64,000 bases of DNA from Sphingobium faniae (GCA_900100475.1 FMTU01000005.1:1-64000); one strand, 5' to 3'. Shown: positions 1 to 9,347, counted from the first letter of the stretch. Notes: generated by a model from the sequence alone, not told the origin. Translations and numbers: made by a program.

Positions 1-654
1 ATGAAATTCTTCGTCGACACCGCCGACACCGCCGAAATCCGCGAACTGGCCGCCACGGGCCTGCTGGACGGCGTCACCACCAATCCCTCGCTGGTAGCCA
101 AGTCTGGCCGCAAGTTCACCGAAGTGGTCGGGGAAATCTGCGGCATCGTGGATGGCCCGGTCTCCGCCGAAGTGGTCGCGCTCGACCATGAGACGATGAT
201 GAAGGAAGCCGCCGTCCTGCGGAAGATCGCCGACAATGTTTGCATCAAGGTGCCGCTCACCATCGACGGCCTCAAGAGCTGCAAGGCGCTGGCCGACGAT
301 GGCTGCATGGTCAATGTGACGCTCTGCTTCTCGGCCAATCAGGCGCTGCTGGCGGCCAAGGCGGGCGCGAGCTTCATCTCGCCCTTCGTCGGGCGGCATG
401 ACGACAATGGCTTTGACGGCATGAAGCTGATCGAGGATATCCGCCTGATCTACGACAATTACCAGTTCGACACCGAAATCCTGGTGGCCTCTGTCCGCCA
501 CCCGATCCATGTCCTGGAAGCCGCGAAGATCGGCGCGGACGTGATGACCGCTCCCCCCGCCGTCATCAAGGCGTTGTTCAACCATGTCCTGACCGACAAG
601 GGCATCGCCGGCTTCCTGGCCGATTGGGAAAAGACCGGACAGAAGATCCTATGA
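1..654 (+). CDS. tal: Transaldolase, small TalC/FSA-type
   Basis: The 217-residue product matches the short transaldolase/fructose-6-phosphate aldolase subfamily, a cytoplasmic TIM-barrel Schiff-base enzyme. Visible signatures are the N-terminal [14 protein letters not shown] near residue 24, and the CIKVP strand whose Lys83 is the expected Schiff-base lysine. In the non-oxidative pentose phosphate pathway it would exchange a dihydroxyacetone unit between sugar phosphates. The ATG is the first base of the window, so the reading frame is complete but the upstream promoter is not visible. Its stop overlaps the transketolase start (ATGA), which implies translational coupling. Transaldolase versus F6P aldolase activity cannot be separated from sequence alone; the transketolase partner favours transaldolase. 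Confidence 0.93.
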   Translation: MKFFVDTADTAEIRELAATGLLDGVTTNPSLVAKSGRKFTEVVGEICGIVDGPVSAEVVALDHETMMKEAAVLRKIADNVCIKVPLTIDGLKSCKALADDGCMVNVTLCFSANQALLAAKAGASFISPFVGRHDDNGFDGMKLIEDIRLIYDNYQFDTEILVASVRHPIHVLEAAKIGADVMTAPPAVIKALFNHVLTDKGIAGFLADWEKTGQKIL

Positions 655-2624
655 GTGTTGCTCCTTCGCAAATGGCCAATGCGATTCGCGCCTTGGCCAT
701 GGATGCCGTGCAGGCGGCCAATTCGGGCCATCCGGGAATGCCGATGGGCATGGCCGATGTCGCGACGGTGCTGTTCAGCCATTATCTGAAGTTCGATGCC
801 GCTGATCCGCGCTGGCCCGACCGCGACCGCTTCGTCCTGTCGGCCGGTCATGGCTCGATGCTGATCTACGCGCTGCTCTACCTGACTGGCTATGCTCGTC
901 CGACGATCCAGGAAATCGCCCGCTTCCGGCAATTGGGCAGCCCGTGCGCCGGGCATCCTGAGAATTTTGAGCTGGCGGGCATCGAAGCGACCACCGGCCC
1001 TCTGGGTTCGGGGCTGGCGACGGCGGTGGGCATGGCGATGGCCGAGCGTCACCTGAACGCGACCTTCGGTGATGGGCTGGTCGATCACCGCACCTGGGTG
1101 GTCGCGGGCGACGGCTGCCTGATGGAAGGGATCAATCATGAGGCGGCCGGTCTTGCGGGGCATCTGCAACTCGGACGCCTCAATATATTGTGGGACGACA
1201 ATCATATCACCATCGACGGGCCGACCAACCTGTCGACCAGCGAGGACGTGCAGGCCCGCTATCGCGCCATGGGCTGGCATGTGGTGGCCTGCGATGGGCA
1301 TGATATGGCGAATATTTCCGCCGCGATGGAGGCGGCGCTGGCCGATCCGCGTCCCTCGCTGATCGCGTGCCGCACCGTGATCGGTCAGGGCGCTCCGAAC
1401 AAGGCCGGCTCTCCTGCCGTCCATGGTTCGCCCCTTGGCGTGGAAGAAGTCGCGGCGACCCGTAAAGCGCTTGGATGGACGGCGCCGCCTTTCGACGTTC
1501 CCGAGGATATACTGGCCGCCTGGCGTGAGGTCGGCCGACGCGGACAGGCCGAGCATCGCGCCTGGGCGGATCGCCTTGCCGTCGCATCGGACGGTGCGGA
1601 ATTCGAACGGCGGATGGCGGGCGATCTGCCCGAAGGCTTCTCGCTGGCCGATCATGTCCAGTCGCTGATGGAAGCGCCCCAGGCGGTGGCGACGCGCAAG
1701 GCATCGGAGCTTGCGCTTTCCGTCATCAATGCCGCGCTTCCCGAGACGATGGGCGGCTCGGCCGATCTCACGCCTTCGAACAACACGCTGACCAAGGGGC
1801 TGGAGACGTTCGGGCCGGAAAATCCGGGCGGACGCTATATCCATTACGGCATCCGCGAATTCGGCATGTCGGCCGCCATGAACGGCATGGCCTTGCATGG
1901 GGGCGTGATCCCCTATGGCGGCACCTTCCTGGTCTTCGCCGATTATGCGCGAGCGGCGATCCGTCTGGCGGCCTTGCAGCAGGCACGAGTCATTTTCGTG
2001 ATGACCCATGATTCCATCGGTCTGGGCGAGGATGGCCCGACGCATCAGCCGGTCGAGCATTTATTGGCCCTTCGCGCCATTCCCAATCTGGACGTTCTGC
2101 GTCCGGCCGATGCGATCGAAACCGCGGAATGCTGGGAACTGGCGCTGCGGCGCAAGGACGGGCCGTCGCTCTTGGCGCTCAGCCGTCAGAATTTGCCTCA
2201 ACTCCGGCATGATGCAGGCGAGAATTTCAGCGCGCGAGGCGCCTATCGGATCAGACAGGCCGGGGCGTCGCGCCGGGTTGTCCTGATCGCGACCGGATCG
2301 GAAGTGCATATTGCTGTGGATGTCGCTGAACGGCTGGAGGCCGAAGGCATTGGCGCGGACGTTGTCTCGATGCCTTCGACGGCGCGCTTTGACCAGCAGG
2401 ACGCGGATTATCGAGCCGGCCTGCTGCCCGACGAGGCGCTTCTCGTGTCGGTCGAGGCGGGTGTCACTTTGGGGTGGGAACGCTATACCGGCCTTAAGGG
2501 ATTGCGTTTTGGCATTGACAGTTTTGGCGCATCCGCACCGGCAGAAGCCCTTTATGATCATTTCGGCCTGACCGCTGACAAGATCGCGCCAGCCATCAAG
2601 GCAAAACTGGGTCGTGCTTCTTAG
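651..2624 (+). CDS. tkt: Transketolase
   Basis: The 657-residue protein has the normal length of a bacterial transketolase, a thiamine-diphosphate enzyme moving two-carbon ketol units between pentose and hexose phosphates. The thiamine/Mg motif begins with GDG near residue 153 and continues to the DDN segment. [13 protein letters not shown] near residue 403 carries the glutamate that activates the cofactor. The C-terminal transketolase domain is intact. I chose the ATG at 651 because it forms an ATGA overlap with the transaldolase stop; an in-frame ATG at 624 lies inside tal. The gene is followed after 43 bases by the F420-dependent glucose-6-phosphate dehydrogenase, placing it in one pentose phosphate operon. 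Confidence 0.96.
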   Translation: MSVAPSQMANAIRALAMDAVQAANSGHPGMPMGMADVATVLFSHYLKFDAADPRWPDRDRFVLSAGHGSMLIYALLYLTGYARPTIQEIARFRQLGSPCAGHPENFELAGIEATTGPLGSGLATAVGMAMAERHLNATFGDGLVDHRTWVVAGDGCLMEGINHEAAGLAGHLQLGRLNILWDDNHITIDGPTNLSTSEDVQARYRAMGWHVVACDGHDMANISAAMEAALADPRPSLIACRTVIGQGAPNKAGSPAVHGSPLGVEEVAATRKALGWTAPPFDVPEDILAAWREVGRRGQAEHRAWADRLAVASDGAEFERRMAGDLPEGFSLADHVQSLMEAPQAVATRKASELALSVINAALPETMGGSADLTPSNNTLTKGLETFGPENPGGRYIHYGIREFGMSAAMNGMALHGGVIPYGGTFLVFADYARAAIRLAALQQARVIFVMTHDSIGLGEDGPTHQPVEHLLALRAIPNLDVLRPADAIETAECWELALRRKDGPSLLALSRQNLPQLRHDAGENFSARGAYRIRQAGASRRVVLIATGSEVHIAVDVAERLEAEGIGADVVSMPSTARFDQQDADYRAGLLPDEALLVSVEAGVTLGWERYTGLKGLRFGIDSFGASAPAEALYDHFGLTADKIAPAIKAKLGRAS

Positions 2625-2667
2625 CAGTATGATATTTTAAATCCGCCTTGGCGTGAAGAGGATGAAT

Positions 2668-3675
2668 ATGTTGAAATTGGGATATAAGGCGTCGGCTGAA
2701 CAATTCGCTCCGACGGAATTGCTGGAATATGGCATCCTCGCGGAGGAGGTGGGGATGGATTCCGTCTGGATCAGCGACCATTTCCAACCCTGGCGGCACA
2801 CGGGCGGACATGCGCCCTTTTCGCTGAGCTGGATGGGGGCGCTGGGCGCGCGCACGCAGCGGATCGTGATGGGGACGAGCGTGCTGACGCCGACTTTCCG
2901 CTATCACCCGTCCATTGTCGCCCATGCCTTTGGCACCCTTGGCTGCCTGTTTCCCGAACGTGTCGTGCTGGGCATCGGCACGGGCGAATCGCTCAACGAA
3001 GTGCCGTCTTCGGGCATCCACTGGCCTGAGCAGAAGGAACGCACCGCGCGCTTCCGCGAGGCGGTCAAGCTCATCAAGACGCTGTGGACCGAGGACCGCG
3101 TCAGCTTCGAAGGTCAGTTCTACAAGACCGAAGTCGCCACCATCTACGACAAGCCCGAAAAGCCGGTGCCGATCTTCATCGCGGGCGCAGGCCCCTTCAT
3201 GGCCAAGCTCGCCGGAACCGAGGGCGACGGTTTTATCTGCACCAGCGGCAAGAAGTGGGAGCTTTATACCGAAACCCTGCTGCCCAACGTCCAGACCGGC
3301 CTTGAAAATTCCGGGCGTGCGGATGCGGCCGGCTTTGACCGCATGATCGAGATGAAGGTATCCTTCGACACCGACAGGGATCGTGCGCTGGAAGATACCC
3401 GCTTCTGGGGTGCGCTGGCCCTGACGCCCGATGAGAAGATGAACGTCGAAGACCCGCTGGAGATGGAAAAGCTGGCCGACGCTCTCCCGGTCGAACGCGC
3501 CGCTTCGCGCTGGATCGTGACCGACGATGCGGACGAGATGGTCGAAAAGATCGGCGCTTATGTGAAACTGGGCTTCAATCATCTGGTGTTCCATGCTCCG
3601 GGGCCGGATCAGGCGCGCTTCCTGAAGCTGTTTGCGGAACAGGTGGCGCCAAAGCTTCGGGCTAAATTCGGTTGA
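2668..3675 (+). CDS. fgd: F420-dependent glucose-6-phosphate dehydrogenase
   Basis: This 335-residue LLM-family TIM barrel aligns, from memory, along its whole length with Mycobacterium tuberculosis FGD1 (336 aa), including LGYKASAEQFAP, SDHFQPWRH, GHAPFSLSW and TSVLTPTFRY. The residues known in FGD1 for F420 and catalysis (His40, Trp44, Glu109) correspond to His38, Trp42 and Glu107. The phosphate-binding Lys198, Lys259 and Arg283 correspond to Lys195, Lys257 and Arg281. It should oxidise glucose-6-phosphate to 6-phosphogluconolactone while reducing F420. I chose ATG 2668 because AAGAGG lies six bases upstream and the length then matches the family; GTG 2653 and ATG 2662 are also in frame. 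Its neighbours gnd and pgl supply the next pathway steps. Cytoplasmic, no signal peptide. Confidence 0.93.
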   Translation: MLKLGYKASAEQFAPTELLEYGILAEEVGMDSVWISDHFQPWRHTGGHAPFSLSWMGALGARTQRIVMGTSVLTPTFRYHPSIVAHAFGTLGCLFPERVVLGIGTGESLNEVPSSGIHWPEQKERTARFREAVKLIKTLWTEDRVSFEGQFYKTEVATIYDKPEKPVPIFIAGAGPFMAKLAGTEGDGFICTSGKKWELYTETLLPNVQTGLENSGRADAAGFDRMIEMKVSFDTDRDRALEDTRFWGALALTPDEKMNVEDPLEMEKLADALPVERAASRWIVTDDADEMVEKIGAYVKLGFNHLVFHAPGPDQARFLKLFAEQVAPKLRAKFG

Positions 3676-3689
3676 GAAAGGAACAACCC

Positions 3690-4712
3690 ATGCAGATTGC
3701 AATGATCGGCCTTGGCCGGATGGGCAGCAATATGGCCAGGCGCCTGATGCGCGGCGGGCATGACGTCGTGGTCTATGATGTGGACGCGGCGGCGCGCGCG
3801 CGGCTCGTCGCAGAAGGCGCGGTCGCGGTCGAAACGCTGGAGGCGCTGGCCGAAGCGCTGGTGCCGCCGCGCAGCGTCTGGGTGATGGTTCCGGCGGGCG
3901 ATGTCACGGAAAATACGATTGCCAGCCTGACCTCGATCCTCTCGCCCGGCGACACTGTCATCGACGGGGGCAACAGCCATTACAAGAACACGATCGCCCG
4001 TTCGGAGAAGCTGGCCGAATATGGCGTCGCCATGCTTGACGTCGGCACCAGTGGCGGCGTGTTCGGGCTGGATCGCGGCTATTGCCTGATGATCGGCGGG
4101 ACTGACGAGGTCGCCGCGCGTCATGCGCCGATCTTCGATACGCTCGCGCCCGGTAGCGGCGATGTCGAGCGGACTCCGGCTCGTCTGGCGAAGGGAGCCG
4201 CGGAAGGCAGTTGCGAGGATGGCTGGCTGCATTGCGGCCGTTCCGGCTCGGGCCATTATGTGAAGATGGTCCATAACGGCATCGAATATGGCATGATGCA
4301 GGCGTTCGCGGAGGGTTTCGCCCTGTTCGAGAGCGCCGGTGATCCAGGCTTGCCGGAAAATCGTCGCTTCGATCTCGATTGCGCCGCCATCGCCGAATTA
4401 TGGCGGCGCGGCAGTGTCGTATCCTCGTGGCTGCTCGACCTGACGGCGGATGCGCTGGCGGAAAATCCGACTCTGGATGGTTTCTCCTCGCAGGTTCAGG
4501 ATTCAGGCGAAGGGCGCTGGACCGTGGAGGCGGCCATCGAGCAGGCCGTGCCCGCGCATGTCCTGACCGCCGCGCTGTTCGCGCGTTTCCGGTCCCGTCA
4601 GGTCGATGCCTTTGGCGATCGCGTGCTGTCTGCCATGCGGTTCAAGTTCGGCGGGCATGTCGCGCCCACTCCGGCAAAGACAGACGAAAAGATCGTCGCG
4701 CCCGCTCTCTGA
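3690..4712 (+). CDS. gnd: 6-phosphogluconate dehydrogenase, decarboxylating, short YqeC/GndA-type
   Basis: The 340-residue product has an N-terminal Rossmann motif (MIGLGRMGSNMARRL), the substrate-binding GTSGGVFG and the catalytic VKMVHNGIEYGMMQ segment of 6-phosphogluconate dehydrogenases. Its length fits the short, often NAD-preferring branch rather than the 470-residue NADP form. It would convert 6-phosphogluconate to ribulose-5-phosphate and CO2. ATG 3690 is preceded by AAAGGA at good spacing; an in-frame ATG at 3672 leaves no ribosome-binding site. It is 14 bases downstream of fgd, so the F420-reducing step and the decarboxylating step are co-transcribed. Cofactor preference is inferred from family membership only. 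Confidence 0.93.
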   Translation: MQIAMIGLGRMGSNMARRLMRGGHDVVVYDVDAAARARLVAEGAVAVETLEALAEALVPPRSVWVMVPAGDVTENTIASLTSILSPGDTVIDGGNSHYKNTIARSEKLAEYGVAMLDVGTSGGVFGLDRGYCLMIGGTDEVAARHAPIFDTLAPGSGDVERTPARLAKGAAEGSCEDGWLHCGRSGSGHYVKMVHNGIEYGMMQAFAEGFALFESAGDPGLPENRRFDLDCAAIAELWRRGSVVSSWLLDLTADALAENPTLDGFSSQVQDSGEGRWTVEAAIEQAVPAHVLTAALFARFRSRQVDAFGDRVLSAMRFKFGGHVAPTPAKTDEKIVAPAL

Positions 4713-4720
4713 GCGACCGC

Positions 4721-4747
4721 TGCCGGGCGGCATGACGCCGCCCGGCA
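4721..4747. terminator. Hairpin between convergent gnd and pgl
   Basis: A perfect 11-bp inverted repeat (TGCCGGGCGGC and its complement) with loop ATGAC lies between the two convergent stop codons. The flanking T tract is short, so this is a plausible bidirectional transcription end rather than a textbook intrinsic terminator. Confidence 0.6.
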
Positions 4748-4754
4748 AGCCCCT

Positions 4755-5450
4755 TTACTCGCTGATCCAGAGTTCGACCGGGACTTTGTCCTGCCGCAAC
4801 GCGACGCGGATCGGCATGTCTTCGACCGGCCCTTCCGCCAGCGCATGGCGATAAACCGCCTCCTTGGCCGCGCCGCCGATCTGGAGGATCAGAACCCGGC
4901 TTTCCAGTAGCCCCTTCGCGCTGAGCGACATGCGCTCATGCGGCGCGGCGGGCGGCGTCACGGACAGGGTCAGCGCGTCGGTTGTCAGCCCTTCCTGCAA
5001 CTCCTTCGCGTCCGGGAACAGCGACGCGGTATGTCCGTCCTCGCCCATGCCCAGCAACAGGATATCGAAAGGCAGGGGGAGAGCGCCGATCGCCGCCTCG
5101 CACGCGGCCTGTCCCTCGCGCGCGGTCGCCGCGTCATTTTTCATCGGCACGAAACGGGCCGCCGCCGCCGGGCCTTTCAACAGGTGGCCACGAATGAGCT
5201 GGCTGTTGCTGTCGGCATGATCCATCGGCACCCAGCGTTCGTCCACCTGAGCGACGATCACCTTGTCCCATGGCAAATCGACCTGGCTCAACGCGTCGAA
5301 AACGGCGGCGGGGGATCGGCCTCCCGACACGGCGATCGTGGCGGTTCCGCGTTCCGCCACGGCCTGGGCGAGTCGGCGGGCAATCGATTCGGCCAGGGCG
5401 TCCGCGGCGGTGGTTGCATCGGGAAAACGATATTCCTGTATTTCGGGCAT
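4755..5450 (-). CDS. pgl: 6-phosphogluconolactonase (DevB/NagB-fold)
   Basis: The 231-residue protein has the NagB-like fold signatures of bacterial 6-phosphogluconolactonase: AVSGGRSPAAVFDAL near the N-terminus, the VDERWVPMDHADSN loop and the LLLGMGEDGHTASLFP segment. It hydrolyses 6-phosphogluconolactone, the direct product of FGD, to 6-phosphogluconate, the substrate of Gnd. It lies on the minus strand, 20 bases downstream of cofE, so lactonase and F420 ligase appear to form a two-gene operon facing the tal-tkt-fgd-gnd operon. Nothing is missing from the expected catalytic core. Confidence 0.94.
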   Translation of the reverse strand: MPEIQEYRFPDATTAADALAESIARRLAQAVAERGTATIAVSGGRSPAAVFDALSQVDLPWDKVIVAQVDERWVPMDHADSNSQLIRGHLLKGPAAAARFVPMKNDAATAREGQAACEAAIGALPLPFDILLLGMGEDGHTASLFPDAKELQEGLTTDALTLSVTPPAAPHERMSLSAKGLLESRVLILQIGGAAKEAVYRHALAEGPVEDMPIRVALRQDKVPVELWISE

Positions 5451-5470
5451 GGCGTCTCTCCTGGTGTCCG

Positions 5471-6238
5471 TCAGGTGAAAAGATTGGTGTGCGCCGGCCG
5501 CAGCAGCGCCGAGGCGGGCAGGGACTTCCCCGAAGGCGTCAGGCCCCGGATGACCACGCAGGGATAGCCTTCATTGGCCTGCCCCATCGCCAGGGACGCC
5601 GCCGCCGCGATCTCGTCGGCGACCGCCAGTTCGCTGGTCAGCAGCTTGCGGCCGAAACGGTCGGGCCGGCCACGCAGGTCGGCCACCGATTCCACGCCCG
5701 CGCATCCGATCGCAACGCCGCATGTGCCCCGACGCCATGGCCGGCCAAAACTGTCGTTGATGATCACGCTGACGGTTCCCCCCACGACCGCGCTTAGTGC
5801 TTCGCTGATGCGCCGGGCCGATTCGTCCGGTTCCATGGGCAACAGCAGGGCATGGTCGTCGCCCGATTCGACATTGGACTGGTCTATGGCGGCGTTGGCC
5901 ACAATGAAGCCCAGACGGTGGCGCACGATCAGAATATCCGGAGCGCAGCGGACGACCTCCGTCGATTCGCCGAGCACCAGTTCCACCAGCCGCGCGTCCT
6001 TCCGGCACTGCGCCGCCAGTTCAAGCGCTCGGGGAGAAGGGGTCACGCTGGACAGGGAGACGATGCGCCCCTCCGCCTTTGAGATGATTTTCTGGGCGAT
6101 CACGACTGTGTCGAGCGGTTTCAGCGCCCATTGGGTCTGCTGCGCCGCCGCCAGAATCAGCGCGACGATATCCGCGCCTGGCGATATTTCGGGGATGCCT
6201 TCAAGGGGCACGATCTGGATCATTTTAGCCTGAGTCAT
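5471..6238 (-). CDS. cofE: Coenzyme F420-0:L-glutamate ligase, stand-alone CofE
   Basis: The 255-residue product carries CofE signatures: an N-terminal VPLEGIPEISPGADI, AQKIISKAEGRIV, the central IINDSFGRPWRRGTCGVAIG and GRKLLTSELAVADEIAAAA. CofE adds gamma-linked glutamates to F420-0. The reading frame stays open far upstream, antisense to cofC, but homology begins at ATG 6238, so I start there. Mycobacterial FbiB carries an extra C-terminal flavin reductase domain of about 200 residues that reduces dehydro-F420-0; this protein ends without it. It therefore resembles the archaeal and proteobacterial single-domain ligase. It is divergent from cofC and upstream of pgl. Confidence 0.92.
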   Translation of the reverse strand: MTQAKMIQIVPLEGIPEISPGADIVALILAAAQQTQWALKPLDTVVIAQKIISKAEGRIVSLSSVTPSPRALELAAQCRKDARLVELVLGESTEVVRCAPDILIVRHRLGFIVANAAIDQSNVESGDDHALLLPMEPDESARRISEALSAVVGGTVSVIINDSFGRPWRRGTCGVAIGCAGVESVADLRGRPDRFGRKLLTSELAVADEIAAAASLAMGQANEGYPCVVIRGLTPSGKSLPASALLRPAHTNLFT

Positions 6239-6240
6239 TT

Positions 6241-6301
6241 TTGCTTCATGCCCGATTGCGTCTCTGCAATCCAGATGATAGTAGTATGATGATTGAAGCA
6301 A
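6241..6301. promoter_or_regulatory. Divergent cofE/cofC promoter region with spaced inverted repeat
   Basis: The 75-base gap between the cofE and cofC starts is bounded by 8-bp inverted arms, TTGCTTCA at 6241-6248 and TGAAGCAA at 6294-6301, 45 bases apart. The right arm abuts the cofC ribosome-binding site (AAGGAG). It could be an operator shared by both directions or an RNA stem in the cofC leader. No convincing -35/-10 pair was identified. Confidence 0.35.
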
Positions 6302-6313
6302 GGAGCGGATGTC

Positions 6314-7024
6314 ATGGCAGGGAAAGGAAAGGGTGGAATATGGGCGATCGTGCCCGTGAAGCACCTTTCTGTCGCCAAGTCGCGACTGGCTCCCGTACTC
6401 GGCGAGGCGCGCGCGCCCTTCATGCGGCTTCTGGCGCGCAGGACGGTGAGCCTGCTCACCGGGTCTGGCCTGTTCGCGGGTGTCCTTGTCGTCACGTCGG
6501 ACGCCGCGGTCGCGGCGGACGCCCGCGCCGCAGGAGCGAGCACGACGTTCGATTGGGCCGCCGATCTGAACGATGCCTGCCTGGCAGGGATTGAACATGC
6601 GCGGGCCGCGGGCGCGGAAGCCTGCATGCTGGTTCATGCCGATCTCGCGCTGCTCGACCAGCAAAGCCTGGCGGATGTGGTTTCCGCTTTCGAAACGCGG
6701 CAGGCCGCCGTCGCCGCTCCGGTCGCGGGGCTGGTGCGTTGCAAGGAAGGAAGCGGCACGACGATCGCGATTTTCGGTTCGGACGCCGGTTTCACCCCCA
6801 GTTTTGGCGCGAACAGTTTTGAACGGCACATGGCGCTGCCGTCCGTGCATCCTTTCGAGATTGCGTCGCAGGCGGCGGCGTTCGACGTTGATACGCCCGC
6901 CGATCTGGACCTGCTTGCGGGGATCATGCCGGACCTGCGCCTGCACCAAACCGCCGATACCGAAATCTGGACCTATTTGGAGTTGAACGATGAGCGTGAC
7001 GGTGCGGTCGACCATGCAGCCTGA
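6314..7024 (+). CDS. cofC: 2-phospholactate guanylyltransferase, CofC/FbiD
   Basis: The 236-residue nucleotidyltransferase has the CofC N-terminus WAIVPVKHLSVAKSRL and the downstream VHADLALLD and DVDTPADLDLL motifs. CofC activates a phosphorylated three-carbon acid (2-phospholactate, phosphoenolpyruvate or 3-phosphoglycerate, depending on organism) with GTP so that CofD can transfer it to FO. I chose ATG 6314 because AAGGAG precedes it at good spacing; an in-frame ATG at 6293 adds seven unlikely residues. The 3' end overlaps fbiC by 35 bases in another frame. Which phospho-acid is used cannot be read from the sequence. Confidence 0.92.
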   Translation: MAGKGKGGIWAIVPVKHLSVAKSRLAPVLGEARAPFMRLLARRTVSLLTGSGLFAGVLVVTSDAAVAADARAAGASTTFDWAADLNDACLAGIEHARAAGAEACMLVHADLALLDQQSLADVVSAFETRQAAVAAPVAGLVRCKEGSGTTIAIFGSDAGFTPSFGANSFERHMALPSVHPFEIASQAAAFDVDTPADLDLLAGIMPDLRLHQTADTEIWTYLELNDERDGAVDHAA

Positions 7025-9347
7025 CGAGCAAACGAGCTTGATGGATGCCCCGATCAAGGAACTGGTCGCCCGTGCGACCGCGCTGCGCGATCAGGGTTTC
7101 GGGCAGATCATCACCTATTCGCGCAAGGTGTTCCTGCCGCTTACGCAGCTTTGCCGCGATACATGCCATTATTGCACCTTCGCCAAGGCACCGCGCCGCA
7201 TCGCCCATCCGTTCATGAGCGTGGAAGAGGTCCTGAAGGTCGTGCGGGAGGGCGCGGAACTGGGCTGCAAGGAAGCGCTCTTCACTTTGGGCGAACGTCC
7301 CGAACTGCGTTACCGCGTCGCGCGGGAGTGGCTGGATGCGGCCGGCTTTGAAAGCACGCTGCATTATGTCGCCCATGTCGCCGCGCTCGTTCGCGATGAA
7401 ACGGGCCTGTTGCCGCATATCAACGCCGGTTGCATGACGGCCGACGAAGTGGCGATGTTGCGGCCGGTATCCGCCTCCATGGGGTTGATGCTGGAAAGCA
7501 TTTCGGAACGGCTGTGCCAGAAAGGCGGACCGCATTACGGATCGCCCGACAAGGCGCCGGCCATGCGTCTTGAATCGATCGCGGAGGCGGGGCGGCACAA
7601 TGTCCCCTTCACCACCGGCATCCTGATCGGCATCGGCGAAACGCGGCAGGAGCGCGTCGACGCCCTGCTCGCCATCAAGGCGCTGCATGAGCGTTACGGC
7701 CATATTCAGGAAGTGATCGTCCAGAATTTCGTCCCCAAGGGCGACACGCGCATGGCGCATGTGCCGGCGGCGGACGCGGAAGAACTGGTCTGGACCATCG
7801 CCATGGCCCGCATTTTGCTGGGCGCGGATATGAGTATCCAGGCTCCCCCCAACCTCAACATGGCTTCGCTGCGGAACGTGGTGGATGCCGGGATCAACGA
7901 TTGGGGCGGCGTGTCGCCGCTGACGCCCGATTTCGTCAATCCCGAATGCCCATGGCCGCAGATCGACCGATTGCGCGACCAGACAGAGGCGGCTGGCAAG
8001 ACGCTGGCGGAACGGTTGACCATCTATCCGGCCTATTCCGTGGAAGCCGGCCGCTGGATAGATCCCGCCATGCGACGGCCGGTGCAGGAACTGAGCGACA
8101 CGTCGGGGCTGGGCCGCGAGGATCACTGGCGCGCCGGGCGCACGGCCGAATTGCCGCAGGGCTTTGCCCTGACGCACCGGGACTTGCCCGGAAAGACGCG
8201 GATCGCGCAACTGGTGGAAGATATTCTCGACCATGGCGCCGAGCAACTGGGCGAAGCGGAAATCGCAAGCCTGTTCGAAGCCCGTGGAGCCGACTTTCAC
8301 CGCGTTTGCGAAGCGGCCGATTATGTGCGCGCGGAAGTGAATGGCGATGTCGCGACCTATGTCGTCAACCGCAACATCAACTACACCAATATCTGCAATT
8401 ATCGGTGCAATTTCTGCGCTTTCTCCAAGGGGACGCGCAAACATGAAGGGGCAGAGAAGCCCTATCTTCTCGATGTGGAGGAAATCGCCGGCCGCGCGCG
8501 TGAAGCGCGTGAGCGGGGCGGCACCGAAGTCTGCCTGCAGGGCGGCATCCATCCCAAATTCACCGGGCAAACCTATATCGACATATTGCGCGCGGTGAAG
8601 TCGGTCGATCCGGCCATGCATGTTCATGCCTTTTCGCCGCTCGAAGTCTTTCACGGCGCCAGCACGCTGGGCATGAACCTGGTCGATTATCTGTCGCTGC
8701 TGCGCGACGAGGGATTGGGCAGCCTGCCGGGAACGGCGGCGGAAATCCTGCATGATCCGATTCGCGACATCATCTGTCCCGACAAACTCAACAGCCATCA
8801 GTGGCTGGAGGTGATTGAAGCGGCGCATGAAGTCGGTTTGCGGACGACGGCGACCATCATGTTCGGCCATGTCGACCGTTATCGCGATTGGGCGATACAT
8901 CTGCGCAGGCTGCGCGATTTGCAGAAGCGCACGGGCGGTTTCACCGAGTTCGTGCCGCTCGCATTCGTCGCGCATGAAGCGCCGGTTTACAAGCGCGGCC
9001 AGGCCCGGCCCGGCCCGACGCTGCGGGAAGCGGTGCTGATGCACGCTGTCGGCCGCCTGGCGCTCTATCCCTATTTCGAAAATGTCCAGGCCAGTTGGGT
9101 GAAGATGGGCCGCGAGGGGATGCGCGAAGCGTTGCGCGCCGGCGCCAACGACATGGGCGGAACCTTGATGAACGAAAGCATCACCCGGGCCGCTGGCGCC
9201 ACGCACGGTCAGGAATGGACTGCGGACGACCTCAAGGACATGGCGAAGAGCCTGGGACGAGTGCCGGTCCGGCGTACCACGCTTTATGGCCGCTTCGACA
9301 ATTTTGGCAGGGAAGAACGGGAACGGGAAGTCGTTCCCATCTTCTAA
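6990..9347 (+). CDS. fbiC: FO synthase, fused CofG-CofH (FbiC)
   Basis: This 785-residue protein has two radical-SAM halves. The CofG half carries Cys55-x3-Cys59-x2-Cys62, and the CofH half carries Cys469-x3-Cys473-x2-Cys476 inside NICNYRCNFCAF. Both iron-sulfur motifs are intact. Together they build the deazaflavin FO from tyrosine and 5-amino-6-ribitylaminouracil. The fusion order matches actinobacterial FbiC, which is slightly longer; archaea and cyanobacteria usually have two genes. ATG 6990 lies inside cofC, implying coupled translation. A long open frame on the opposite strand is a shadow of this gene. Its presence shows that the organism probably makes F420 itself. Confidence 0.96.
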   Translation: MSVTVRSTMQPDEQTSLMDAPIKELVARATALRDQGFGQIITYSRKVFLPLTQLCRDTCHYCTFAKAPRRIAHPFMSVEEVLKVVREGAELGCKEALFTLGERPELRYRVAREWLDAAGFESTLHYVAHVAALVRDETGLLPHINAGCMTADEVAMLRPVSASMGLMLESISERLCQKGGPHYGSPDKAPAMRLESIAEAGRHNVPFTTGILIGIGETRQERVDALLAIKALHERYGHIQEVIVQNFVPKGDTRMAHVPAADAEELVWTIAMARILLGADMSIQAPPNLNMASLRNVVDAGINDWGGVSPLTPDFVNPECPWPQIDRLRDQTEAAGKTLAERLTIYPAYSVEAGRWIDPAMRRPVQELSDTSGLGREDHWRAGRTAELPQGFALTHRDLPGKTRIAQLVEDILDHGAEQLGEAEIASLFEARGADFHRVCEAADYVRAEVNGDVATYVVNRNINYTNICNYRCNFCAFSKGTRKHEGAEKPYLLDVEEIAGRAREARERGGTEVCLQGGIHPKFTGQTYIDILRAVKSVDPAMHVHAFSPLEVFHGASTLGMNLVDYLSLLRDEGLGSLPGTAAEILHDPIRDIICPDKLNSHQWLEVIEAAHEVGLRTTATIMFGHVDRYRDWAIHLRRLRDLQKRTGGFTEFVPLAFVAHEAPVYKRGQARPGPTLREAVLMHAVGRLALYPYFENVQASWVKMGREGMREALRAGANDMGGTLMNESITRAAGATHGQEWTADDLKDMAKSLGRVPVRRTTLYGRFDNFGREEREREVVPIF

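Noticed and set aside
459..2060. A 533-codon open frame on the minus strand
   Set aside because: It overlaps transaldolase and transketolase, both of which have complete family motifs.
6924..9206. A 760-codon open frame on the minus strand
   Set aside because: It is antisense to fbiC, whose radical-SAM motifs are unmistakable. The frame stays open because of high GC content and its translation is Arg/His-rich without recognisable domains.
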